Shown: positions 1-6,266, numbered from the stretch's first letter. The stretch: DNA of 6,266 nucleotides from Bacteroides sp. (GCA_030667765.1 DAOUVF010000191.1:1-6266); one strand, 5' to 3'. Made by a program: numbers and translations. Notes: generated by a model not told the origin, from the sequence alone.

Positions 1-146
1 GAAGCAGAAATAGCATTATTTATATCATTAATTGAATCATTTATATAATCAGGAAGAATAGCATTCTCAGAATCAATATTAATAATTACATTATCTTTTA
101 TTTTAAAAGCAAGATTGTTACTTTGATTTGGATTGATTGACAAAAC
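1..146. other. AT-rich segment discordant with the E2 gene it continues
   Basis: By hand count G+C is about 33 of 146 bases (23%), against 55% in bases 181-240. Read in the E2 frame it has no stop, and nearly all its codons end in A or T. The predicted residues are rich in Asn, Ile, Asp and Ser. The E2 core residues expected after RIEGEEMV, typically an NYYDIGIAV-like strand followed by GLVVPV, are absent. The other two minus-strand frames and all three plus-strand frames contain stops, so if this stretch is coding, the E2 frame is the one. I do not recognise the encoded sequence. A misassembled join or a recombination point is more likely than simple divergence. Confidence 0.7.
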
Positions 147-944
147 CATTTCTTCTCCTTCAATGCGGGAATTTACATTGGGAAATGCCGCCAGCGCTCC
201 GGTAACCGCTTTTACGAAGAAGGACATGAACCCGAGTTTGATCCCATGTTTTTCCACGAAAGATGACTGGTAGGTTTTCCTGAGCCGGATAATCTCGCTC
301 ATATCTGCCTCGTTAAAGGTGGTCAGCATGGCAGTTTCATTCTTGACCGCTACCAGCCTCTCAGCGAGTTTTCTCCGCAGGTTGCTGATTCGTATCCTTT
401 TCTCATCCCGGCCGGCCTCTTTTACGGCAGATGGCAGAGAGACCCCTTGCTGGTCCAGTATCATCTGAACCTCCTTTTTCGTAATCCGTTTCAGTCCGGC
501 TACAATATCTTCTAAAGAAAGGTCATTTTCCTCCATCATCCTTGCTGCTACCGGAGAGACCCTGACATTGGCGTTTGTCTCATCCGGTGCAGTTTCCGGC
601 TTGCCTTTGAGGAGGGTCTTAGATTCTTCCTTTGCCGGTGCTGCTTCCTGTTGAATGGGTGTTTTGGCTGCCTCTCCAGCTGGCTTTTTCTTTCTTTCAG
701 GGGACTTTGCCGATGTATCTATGGTACAGGCAACCTTACCTACCGGTACGGTTTCACCCACCTCCGCCATGATCTTGATCTTGCCGGCCTCTTCAGCAAT
801 GAGGGGGAGGGTAGCCTTGTCTGACTCCACTTCGGCCACCTCCTGGTCCTTTTCCACGTATTCCCCATCCTGAACCAGCCAGGTGGCAATTTCGACTTCC
901 GAGATTGATTCACCCGGACTGGGAACCTTTATTTCGATGATCAT
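1..944 (-). CDS. odhB: Dihydrolipoyllysine succinyltransferase (E2 of 2-oxoglutarate dehydrogenase), 3' end missing
   Basis: This gene (also called sucB) encodes the E2 core, which moves the succinyl group from E1 through a lipoyl arm to CoA in the cytosolic 2-oxoglutarate dehydrogenase complex. I translated 314 codons from the ATG at 944; the frame is open to the left edge. Seen: an N-terminal lipoyl domain (about residues 2-77) with the motif ESDKATL and Lys43 as the lipoylation site; a Lys/Glu/Ala/Pro linker (about 78-125); a peripheral-subunit-binding domain (about 127-164, RVSPVAARMM to RITKKEV); and the start of the acyltransferase core from about residue 183 (RISNLRRKLAERL to FPNVNSRIEGEEMV, ending at 267). 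The catalytic HxxxDG motif would lie past the edge. It starts 47 bases after the E1 stop, with no terminator between and no strong ribosome binding site. Residues 268-314 (bases 1-146) are AT-rich and do not resemble E2, so the true gene may be broken or misjoined near base 146. The E2 identity is firm; succinyl rather than acetyl specificity rests on the adjacent E1. Confidence 0.93.
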   Translation of the reverse strand, partial: MIIEIKVPSPGESISEVEIATWLVQDGEYVEKDQEVAEVESDKATLPLIAEEAGKIKIMAEVGETVPVGKVACTIDTSAKSPERKKKPAGEAAKTPIQQEAAPAKEESKTLLKGKPETAPDETNANVRVSPVAARMMEENDLSLEDIVAGLKRITKKEVQMILDQQGVSLPSAVKEAGRDEKRIRISNLRRKLAERLVAVKNETAMLTTFNEADMSEIIRLRKTYQSSFVEKHGIKLGFMSFFVKAVTGALAAFPNVNSRIEGEEMVLSINPNQSNNLAFKIKDNVIINIDSENAILPDYINDSINDINNAISA

Positions 945-991
945 TTTTGAAGGCTTTGGAATCGAAATGTAATAAATTGTAATGGAATATC

Positions 992-3805
992 TTAATTCTT
1001 CTGGAAATATTGATGTGCTTTGAGGATTTCTTTCTTTGATTTTCCAACGACACACTGGAGTCCGCAATATACATTCTTAAGTTCACAATCACAGCGCCTG
1101 AAGACCTTCTGGATAATCTCCTCCTGTCCCATCAGGTGAACCTTGTTGAGGCCGGTGGCCGGGCTCCCGCTGGGTTGCCGGGTTACCGGCTCGGGTCTGA
1201 TCGTGCTCATAGCCTGCTGGATATGCCGCCATGGACCCATGTTTTCGGGTTCCTCCTGTACCCAGAGTGACAGTAAATTATTCGTGTATTTCCTGCAGAT
1301 CCTGTTGATCTCTTCCAATGGGAAAGGATGCAATTGTTCTAATCTGACCAGGGCCACATCCCTGGCATTGAATTCTTCCTTCCGGGCCAGCAGGTCATAA
1401 TACACCTTTCCTGAGCAATACACCACCCGCCTTACCTCATCGGTATCCACATCCGGATCATCGATAACTTCATGGAATGTATCATTTTCAAAATCCTCCA
1501 GGGATGAAATGCATTTGGGATGCCTCAGCAGACTTTTGGGGGTAAAAATAACCAATGGTGTACGGAAATTGGCATAGAGGTGCTTGCGCAAGGCATGGAA
1601 CAGATTGGCCGGCGTGGTACAGTTCACCAGGTGCATATTGTTCCTGGCTGCCATGGACAGGAATCGCTCTACCCGGCCACTGGAATGTTCAGGCCCCTGG
1701 CCTTCAAAGCCATGAGGCAGGTACAGCACGAGCCCGTTCATCAGTCCCCATTTCTCCTCCGCAGAGCTAATGTACTGGTCGATGATCACCTGGGCAACAT
1801 TCTGGAAGTCCCCAAACTGGGCCTCCCAGATGGTCAACCCATTGGGAACGGCCAGTGCATACCCGTATTCAAATCCCAACACCCCGTATTCTGACAGGGG
1901 TGAGTTGTATATTTCGAATGTTGCTTTGGCTTCTTTCAAATGCTTCAGGGGAACATATTGCTGGTCCGTATCCTCGATCACGAACCCGGCATGCCGGTGA
2001 GAGAAGGTCCCGCGAATAGAATCCTGTCCAGATATACGAACCGGGAACCCTTCCGTCAGCAAGGTGCCATATGCCAGCAATTCCGCCAGCGCCCAATCCA
2101 GCCGGTCCTCAGCAATGGCCTTTTTCCGCTCCTCCACAAGCCTGGTGATCTTATTGAAAAAAGGTTTATCCGCAGGCAGGGTATTGATCCCTTCGGCGAC
2201 CATGAGCAGTTTTTCCCTGGTCACACCGGTATTCACATGTTTGCGGAAATCGGCCTGGGAAGCATATTTGAACCCCTTCCAGTCTTCTTTCAGAAAGCGT
2301 TGTATATAAACCTTTTTAAGTCCTTTGGCAACTTTCAGTTTCCCATCCAGGATCTCATCATAATCCAGTTCAGCCTGTTTGATGTCCTCTTTTGAGTAAA
2401 TTTCCTTTTCTATCAGGTGTTCTGCGTAGATGTCCCGGGTGTTGGGATGTTTGGCGATGGCCTTGTATAAAAGGGGCTGGGTGAACCGTGGCTCATCGCC
2501 TTCATTGTGCCCGTACTTGCGATAGCTCAGGATATCGATAAAAACATCCGTATGGAAGCGTTGCCTGTATTCCATGGCGATTTTTACTGTATGCAGGAGA
2601 GCCTCCACCTCGTCCCCGTTGACATGGAAAATGGGTGCCTTGGTAACTTTCCCTATATCCGTGCAATAGGTACTGGAACGTCCATCCAGGTAATTGGTGG
2701 TGAACCCGACCTGGTTGTTGATCACCAGGTGGATGGTGCCGCCGGTTTTATAGCCTGGAAGATTGTACATCTGGATCACTTCATATACCACTCCCTGTGA
2801 GGCTATGGCAGCATCACCATGGATCAATATGGGTACCACCTTGTTGAAGTCTCCCCCATATTTATGATCGATCCTGGCTCTTGCAAGTCCCTGTATAACA
2901 GGAGATACAGCCTCCAGGTGGGAAGGGTTGGGGGCCATATTGAGACGTACCTTTTTCCCTGCAATGGTGGTGATGTCATTTACATAGCCCAGGTGGTATT
3001 TAACATCACCCAGGGATATCCCCGACTCGTATTCGTCCCCTTCAAATTCCTTGAATATATTCTCATAAGGTTTCTGCAGCACATTGGCCAGCACATTCAA
3101 TCGTCCCCTGTGAGCCATACCAATCATAAACTCCTCAATGTCAAGGTTTGATCCCCTTTCAATCACTCCGATCAATGCAGGGATAAGGACTTCAGCACCT
3201 TCCAGTGAAAACCTTTTCTGGCCGGTGAACCGCTTATGGACAAACTTCTCAAAACCGATTGCATTCCTCAGGTGCATGTATATTTCCTTCTTCTGGAGTT
3301 CGGTAAATTCCGTTACGTTCCGGCTGCTCTCCATGCGGTTACTCAGCCATTTTATTTTTTCGGGACTGCGGATGAACATGTACTCTGCACCTACCGTTGA
3401 AGCATAGGTCTGGTGGAGATGATCAACGATATCCCGGAGCGAAGCCGCCCCGATACCGATTTCTTTACCGGCATGAAAAACAGTGTCAAGGTCTTCGTCT
3501 GACAGCCCGTAATTCTCCAGATCGAGGGTCGGGAAGTATTTACGCCTGGTCCTGACCGGGTTTGTTTTTGTGAATAGATGTCCCCTTTTCCGATAGGCAT
3601 CGATCAGGTTGATCACCTTGAATTCCTTATCCAGCGTTTCAGAGGCAAGCTGATCTTTGAATTCCTCGCGGGCAAAATCAAATCCCTTGAAAAACTGCTG
3701 CCAGCTTTTTTCCACCGATCCGGGATCTTTGCGGTAATCGCGGTAGAGTGCCTCTACGATTTCAATATCGATGTTTCCGAGAAAAGAAAAGTCATCCTGT
3801 TTCAT
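992..3805 (-). CDS. odhA: 2-oxoglutarate dehydrogenase E1 component (odhA/sucA), thiamine diphosphate-dependent
   Basis: The product is 937 residues, a complete length for the family. It decarboxylates 2-oxoglutarate and passes the succinyl group to E2 lipoyl-lysine in the TCA cycle. Seen in order: the N-terminal FLGNIDIEIVEALYRDYR segment (8-25) typical of E1 and probably involved in E2/E3 contact; MAHRGRLN (230-237); GDVKYHLGY (266-274); APNPSHLEAVSP (291-302); the thiamine diphosphate/Mg motif from GDAA (330-333) to NN (363-364); YRKYGHNEGDEPRFTQP (428-444); SGQDSIRGTFSHRH (592-605); EAQFGDFQN (661-669); GFEGQGPEHSS (699-709); and QEEPENMGPWRHIQ (850-863). From memory, His232, His271 and His707 match active-site histidines of E. 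coli SucA. There is no fused E2-like domain, unlike actinobacterial KGD. The C terminus extends about 33 residues past the usual end and carries CxCx6CxxxC (Cys905, 907, 914, 918). The ATG lies 14 bases after the upstream ferritin-like gene, suggesting co-transcription. Confidence 0.97.
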   Translation of the reverse strand: MKQDDFSFLGNIDIEIVEALYRDYRKDPGSVEKSWQQFFKGFDFAREEFKDQLASETLDKEFKVINLIDAYRKRGHLFTKTNPVRTRRKYFPTLDLENYGLSDEDLDTVFHAGKEIGIGAASLRDIVDHLHQTYASTVGAEYMFIRSPEKIKWLSNRMESSRNVTEFTELQKKEIYMHLRNAIGFEKFVHKRFTGQKRFSLEGAEVLIPALIGVIERGSNLDIEEFMIGMAHRGRLNVLANVLQKPYENIFKEFEGDEYESGISLGDVKYHLGYVNDITTIAGKKVRLNMAPNPSHLEAVSPVIQGLARARIDHKYGGDFNKVVPILIHGDAAIASQGVVYEVIQMYNLPGYKTGGTIHLVINNQVGFTTNYLDGRSSTYCTDIGKVTKAPIFHVNGDEVEALLHTVKIAMEYRQRFHTDVFIDILSYRKYGHNEGDEPRFTQPLLYKAIAKHPNTRDIYAEHLIEKEIYSKEDIKQAELDYDEILDGKLKVAKGLKKVYIQRFLKEDWKGFKYASQADFRKHVNTGVTREKLLMVAEGINTLPADKPFFNKITRLVEERKKAIAEDRLDWALAELLAYGTLLTEGFPVRISGQDSIRGTFSHRHAGFVIEDTDQQYVPLKHLKEAKATFEIYNSPLSEYGVLGFEYGYALAVPNGLTIWEAQFGDFQNVAQVIIDQYISSAEEKWGLMNGLVLYLPHGFEGQGPEHSSGRVERFLSMAARNNMHLVNCTTPANLFHALRKHLYANFRTPLVIFTPKSLLRHPKCISSLEDFENDTFHEVIDDPDVDTDEVRRVVYCSGKVYYDLLARKEEFNARDVALVRLEQLHPFPLEEINRICRKYTNNLLSLWVQEEPENMGPWRHIQQAMSTIRPEPVTRQPSGSPATGLNKVHLMGQEEIIQKVFRRCDCELKNVYCGLQCVVGKSKKEILKAHQYFQKN

Positions 3806-3819
3806 AACAGATCAGTGGA

Positions 3820-4278
3820 TCAATGTTCTCTTAAGATCTGGTCATCGTATTCAATCTCGAATCGCAATTTATGCTTGGCTTCTTCCTGGGCAAGCATCAA
3901 AAGCACCTCCCTGGTGGCTGGGTCATCGGTCCTTGCAGCGAGGTCGGAATACAATTTGAAAGCAGCTTTTTCTTCTTTCATGGCAACGATCAAAGATTCC
4001 TGGTAGCTCAGGTCATCCCTGGAGGTGCTGACTTCCACCAGGTAATCGCCGATTTTCAGATCCTGAACCTTGGCATCAGAAACAACAAGCTCCCCGCCGG
4101 TTTGAATCCTTTCGAGTTTTTTCTTATGGCCGAGTTCTTCCAGGGAGAATTGCATGAATGTTCTACGCATCTCATCGTTCCGGCTTCTTTTCGCAAGATC
4201 GGTATAGAGATTGGCAGCTCTTTGTTCATCTTTGATGGCGAATTCCAGGATCTCGTTGACAGACTTAAAATTTTGCAT
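3820..4278 (-). CDS. Ferritin-like di-iron protein, rubrerythrin family, without a rubredoxin domain
   Basis: The product is 152 residues with no signal peptide or membrane segment, so it is probably cytosolic. It is built from two similar helical hairpins. AIKDEQRAANLYTDLA (14-29) followed by EELGH (47-51) matches AMKEEKAAFKLYSDLA (99-114) followed by EEAKH (132-136). Glu18, Glu48 with His51, Glu103, and Glu133 with His136 form the E...ExxH, E...ExxH pattern of a four-helix-bundle di-iron site. A loop (about 60-92) joins the halves. There is no C-terminal CxxC pair, so it lacks the rubredoxin iron site of full rubrerythrin. Family members reduce peroxide or bind iron; which applies here cannot be read from sequence. 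It is the first gene of the leftward set and precedes E1 by 14 bases. A role in protecting or metallating neighbouring enzymes is only an inference. The ATG at 4278 is the natural start, with no strong ribosome binding site. Confidence 0.88.
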   Translation of the reverse strand: MQNFKSVNEILEFAIKDEQRAANLYTDLAKRSRNDEMRRTFMQFSLEELGHKKKLERIQTGGELVVSDAKVQDLKIGDYLVEVSTSRDDLSYQESLIVAMKEEKAAFKLYSDLAARTDDPATREVLLMLAQEEAKHKLRFEIEYDDQILREH

Positions 4279-4312
4279 GGGTATTGGTTTCTTTTTTATG
4301 ACATTAAAAATA

Positions 4313-4344
4313 CAAAAATATCACATATGGGATTTGATGATAAA
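4313..4344 (-). promoter_or_regulatory. Probable Bacteroidota-type promoter for the ferritin-like/odhA/odhB operon
   Basis: On the minus strand, TATTTTTG (4320 to 4313) matches the Bacteroidota -7 consensus TAnnTTTG exactly. TTTA (4344 to 4341) lies 20 bases upstream and differs from the TTTG -33 element at one base. The -7 element ends 34 bases before the ATG at 4278, giving a leader of roughly 28 bases. The region is AT-rich, so chance matches are possible. Confidence 0.5.
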
Positions 4345-4350
4345 AATCAT
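4337..4350. repeat. Small inverted repeat between the divergent promoters (possible operator)
   Basis: ATGAT (4337-4341) and ATCAT (4346-4350) form a perfect 5-base inverted repeat around AAAA. It overlaps the predicted -33 element of the leftward promoter (4341-4344) and touches that of the rightward promoter (4350-4353). A direct repeat, ATTTGA, flanks it at 4332-4337 and 4349-4354. A second short dyad, TTCC-N2-GGAA, lies at 4360-4369 inside the rightward promoter spacer. The arms are short and the base composition is biased, so this is only a candidate regulator site. Confidence 0.3.
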
Positions 4351-4392
4351 TTGAAAACATTCCCCGGAAAGTAAATTTATAACGTATTTTTG
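4350..4392 (+). promoter_or_regulatory. Probable Bacteroidota-type promoter for the nfnS-nfnL operon
   Basis: There are two overlapping readings. TTTG (4350-4353), an 18-base spacer and TAAATTTA (4372-4379) give a perfect -33 and a -7 with one mismatch. Alternatively, TATTTTTG (4385-4392) is a perfect -7 but has no good -33 at the right distance. Either would leave a short leader before the ATG at 4418. No strong Shine-Dalgarno sequence stands next to that ATG; GAGGAAAG at 4392-4399 is too far upstream. Confidence 0.42.
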
Positions 4393-4417
4393 AGGAAAGA
4401 AATTTACAGACATCCGG

Positions 4418-5251
4418 ATGAATAAAATTGTTGGAAAGGAATATTTCTCAGACCAGGTCGTAAAACTTGTTATTGAAGCCCCGTATATAGCCAAAAGCAG
4501 GAAGGCCGGGCATTTTGTGATTGTTCGTTTGAGTGACAAAGGCGAGAGGATACCATTGACCATTGCAGCAGCAGATGTTGATAAGGGGACCATCACAATC
4601 ATCGTTCAGAAAGTTGGTGTCAGCTCGATCAAGCTATACAATCTGGAAGTGAATGACAGCATCACTGACGTAGTGGGTCCGCTCGGCAACCCAACCCATA
4701 TTGAAAAAGTTGGGACAGTACTGGCAGCTGGTGGCGGTGTGGGTGTGGCACCCCTGCTTCCCATTGTTGAGGCCATGAAAGCCGCCGGAAATAAAGTCAT
4801 ATCTGTACTTGCTGCCCGGCAAAAAGAATTGATCATCCTTGAAGAACAGATCCGGCAACACTCCGATGAGGTGGTCATTATGACCGATGATGGTTCCTAT
4901 GGAAAAAAGGGATTGGTGACCCATGGTATGGAAGAGGTGATCAAACGGGAGAAAGTGCACCAGGTAGTAACGGTCGGTCCGGCCATTATGATGAAATTTG
5001 TTGCCATTCTTACAAAAAAGTACAAGATCCCGACCCTGGCCAGTTTAAATACAATCATGGTTGACGGCACTGGAATGTGTGGTGCCTGCAGGGTTTCCGT
5101 GGGAGGCAGGACAAAATTCGTCTGTGTGGACGGTCCCGAGTTCGATGCACATGAGGTGGATTTTGATGAGATGTTGCTAAGGCTAAATGCCTACCGGAAA
5201 GAAGAAGTCGTTGCCTATGATAGTTTTCTAAATAAATACAGAAAAGTATAG
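4418..5251 (+). CDS. nfnS: NfnS-type small subunit (FAD, [2Fe-2S], NAD-binding) of ferredoxin:NAD(P) oxidoreductase
   Basis: The product is 277 residues, full length for the ferredoxin-NADP reductase-like family that includes NfnS/NfnA, SudB and PyrK. Seen: a flavin-binding beta-barrel (about 1-98) with RIPLTIA (44-50); a nucleotide-binding region beginning AAGGGVGVAPLLP (103-115), where NAD(H) would bind; and a C-terminal cluster motif DGTGMCGAC...C with Asp216, Cys221, Cys224 and Cys236, the one-Asp, three-Cys [2Fe-2S] arrangement known from Nfn. In the family this subunit exchanges electrons with NAD(H) and relays them to the large subunit. The large-subunit gene starts three bases downstream, which favours Nfn/SudAB over PyrK, since PyrK would sit beside pyrD. 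The cytosolic complex links NADH, NADPH and ferredoxin by flavin-based electron bifurcation in Thermotoga and Pyrococcus. Database names such as sulfide dehydrogenase or dihydroorotate dehydrogenase-like describe the same family. The direction of electron flow cannot be told from sequence. Confidence 0.9.
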   Translation: MNKIVGKEYFSDQVVKLVIEAPYIAKSRKAGHFVIVRLSDKGERIPLTIAAADVDKGTITIIVQKVGVSSIKLYNLEVNDSITDVVGPLGNPTHIEKVGTVLAAGGGVGVAPLLPIVEAMKAAGNKVISVLAARQKELIILEEQIRQHSDEVVIMTDDGSYGKKGLVTHGMEEVIKREKVHQVVTVGPAIMMKFVAILTKKYKIPTLASLNTIMVDGTGMCGACRVSVGGRTKFVCVDGPEFDAHEVDFDEMLLRLNAYRKEEVVAYDSFLNKYRKV

Positions 5252-5254
5252 CAA

Positions 5255-6266
5255 ATGGAAGGAAGCGGATTACTAGAATACCTGAAAAAACAAAGAAGCC
5301 AGGAATGGAGGGTTGAGCTCAGGAGTAATTTCAAGACCAAAGAGAGGACACAGCTGGAAAGGCTGCATATGCCTGAGCAGGATCCCGAGCTTAGAAATAA
5401 AAACTTCACGGAAGTAAACCTGGGATTGACCGAAGAACAGGCCATACACGAAGCCAGGCGTTGTATTGATTGTCCGAATCCCACCTGCATCACGGGTTGC
5501 CCGGTGGGGATAAACATACCCAAATTCATCAAGAAGATTGAAGCAGGGGAATTCCTCGATGCGGCCAAGGTTTTGAAGGAAACAAATGCCCTGCCTGGGG
5601 TATGCGGGAGGGTATGTCCCCAGGAGGTCCAGTGTGAACAGGTATGTTATTATCCGCAGAAAATGCAGAAACCCCCTGTGGCGATCGGTAACCTTGAACG
5701 ATTCGCAGCTGATTATGAACGGGAAAGCGGAAAGATTTCCATTCCTGAAAAAACTGACTTTAACGGGATTAAAGTAGCTTCCGTTGGTTCGGGTCCCGCG
5801 GGACTCGCATTCGCGGGAGACATGGCCAAGATGGGATATGATGTAACGGTTTTTGAAGCATTGCATGAGATAGGAGGGGTCCTTAAGTACGGGATCCCTG
5901 AATTCCGCTTACCCAATGAGATTGTGGATGTAGAAATAGATATTCTCAAGAAAATGGGGGTGAAGTTTATCAAAAATTTTATCGTCGGGAAGACCGCCAG
6001 TATTAATGACCTTGCCAAGGAAGGATTTACGGCCTTTATGGTTGGCAGTGGGGCGGGATTGCCCAACTTTATGAATATTCCCGGGGAGAACCTCATTGGT
6101 ATTTACTCTTCAAATGAATACCTGACCAGGATTAATTTGATGAAAGCAGCTTATCCTGACTATGATACGCCCGTGATCAGTGGTAAATCTGTAGCCGTGA
6201 TAGGAGGGGGGAACACGGCCATGGATTCCGTAAGGACGGCCAAGCGACTGGGTGCGGAAAGGGCCA
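5255..6266 (+). CDS. nfnL: NfnL-type large subunit, GltD-like NADPH-binding iron-sulfur flavoprotein, 3' end missing
   Basis: I translated 337 codons from the ATG at 5255, three bases after the nfnS stop; the frame is open at the right edge. The family is about 470 residues, so roughly the last 130 are outside the window. Seen: an N-terminal helical segment ending HMPEQDPELRNKNF (38-51); a first cysteine set CxxCx4CxxxCP (Cys70, 73, 78, 82) and a second set (Cys117, 121, 127, 131), together suiting two [4Fe-4S] clusters; the FAD-binding GSGPAGLAFA (178-187) with Glu201 at the end of the second strand; GGVLKYGIPEFRLP (207-220); and the nucleotide-binding VIGGGNTAMDS (315-325), expected to hold NADPH. 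It resembles the glutamate synthase beta subunit (GltD) and is often labelled gltA or NADPH-dependent glutamate synthase. The partner encoded immediately upstream is NfnS-like rather than a GltB large chain, so the Nfn/SudAB reading is preferred. Confidence 0.92.
   Translation, partial: MEGSGLLEYLKKQRSQEWRVELRSNFKTKERTQLERLHMPEQDPELRNKNFTEVNLGLTEEQAIHEARRCIDCPNPTCITGCPVGINIPKFIKKIEAGEFLDAAKVLKETNALPGVCGRVCPQEVQCEQVCYYPQKMQKPPVAIGNLERFAADYERESGKISIPEKTDFNGIKVASVGSGPAGLAFAGDMAKMGYDVTVFEALHEIGGVLKYGIPEFRLPNEIVDVEIDILKKMGVKFIKNFIVGKTASINDLAKEGFTAFMVGSGAGLPNFMNIPGENLIGIYSSNEYLTRINLMKAAYPDYDTPVISGKSVAVIGGGNTAMDSVRTAKRLGAERA

Noticed and set aside
9..65. Direct repeat AATAGCATT at 9-17 and 57-65
   Set aside because: Nine bases repeated once in a 23% G+C stretch is expected by chance; there is no array or regular unit.
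147..162. GGAGAAG just before ATG at 149 on the minus strand, as if a new gene began in the AT-rich segment
   Set aside because: These bases encode GEEM within the conserved E2 stretch RIEGEEMV, and Bacteroidota rarely rely on such ribosome binding sites. The match is probably chance.
945..991. Possible promoter or terminator between odhA and odhB
   Set aside because: There is no stem-loop with a T-run, and only a weak TACATTTC -7-like match with no -33. Co-transcription is simpler.
910..1092. A 60-codon minus-strand open frame across the odhA-odhB junction
   Set aside because: It is in a different frame, overlaps both the E1 3' end and the E2 start, and its sequence is not protein-like.
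1520..2395. Overlapping open frames on the plus strand opposite odhA (for example 1520-1894 and 1940-2395)
   Set aside because: They lie wholly antisense to a well-conserved E1 gene, overlap one another and resemble no family I know. They are by-products of the E1 codons.
3871..4374. A 167-codon plus-strand open frame opposite the ferritin-like gene
   Set aside because: It is antisense to a gene with clear internal repeat and di-iron ligands, and its own protein shows no recognisable motif.
5273..5866. A 197-codon minus-strand open frame opposite nfnL
   Set aside because: nfnL on the plus strand has two iron-sulfur motifs and an FAD motif over the same bases; the antisense frame is a shadow.

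Overview
The window carries ordinary central-metabolism and redox genes, most likely from a member of the Bacteroidota. The evidence is the character of the 2-oxoglutarate dehydrogenase E1 and E2 proteins, the lack of strong Shine-Dalgarno sequences before any start, and Bacteroidota-type promoter elements (-7 TAnnTTTG with a TTTG-like -33) in the only sizeable intergenic gap. Protein character and the presence of both an Nfn-type flavoprotein and an NAD-linked 2-oxoglutarate dehydrogenase suggest an anaerobic or microaerobic to facultative lineage. The genus cannot be named from this sequence.

Two gene sets diverge from a gap at 4279-4417. Leftward (minus strand), in transcription order, are a two-repeat ferritin-like/rubrerythrin-family protein (3820-4278), the 2-oxoglutarate dehydrogenase E1 component (992-3805) and the E2 dihydrolipoyl succinyltransferase (944 to beyond the left edge). 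The gaps are 14 and 47 bases with no terminator, so they look like one operon. Rightward (plus strand) are two genes three bases apart: the small subunit of an Nfn/SudAB-type FAD, [2Fe-2S], NAD(H)-binding oxidoreductase (4418-5251) and the large GltD-like subunit with two [4Fe-4S] motifs (5255 to beyond the right edge). The promoters of the two operons sit back to back, with a small inverted repeat over their -33 elements.

Functionally, E1 and E2 convert 2-oxoglutarate and CoA to succinyl-CoA, with an E3 lipoamide dehydrogenase that is not in the window making NADH. The NfnSL-type complex is expected to exchange electrons between NAD(H), NADP(H) and ferredoxin. The ferritin-like protein could bind a di-iron centre and handle iron or peroxide.

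The most anomalous stretch is the left 146 bases. The E2 reading frame stays open there, but G+C falls to about 23% and similarity to the E2 catalytic core stops abruptly. This is either a chimeric join in the assembly or a genuine recombination or insertion. No mobile elements, CRISPR, tRNA or rRNA genes were seen, and I found no convincing novel system.
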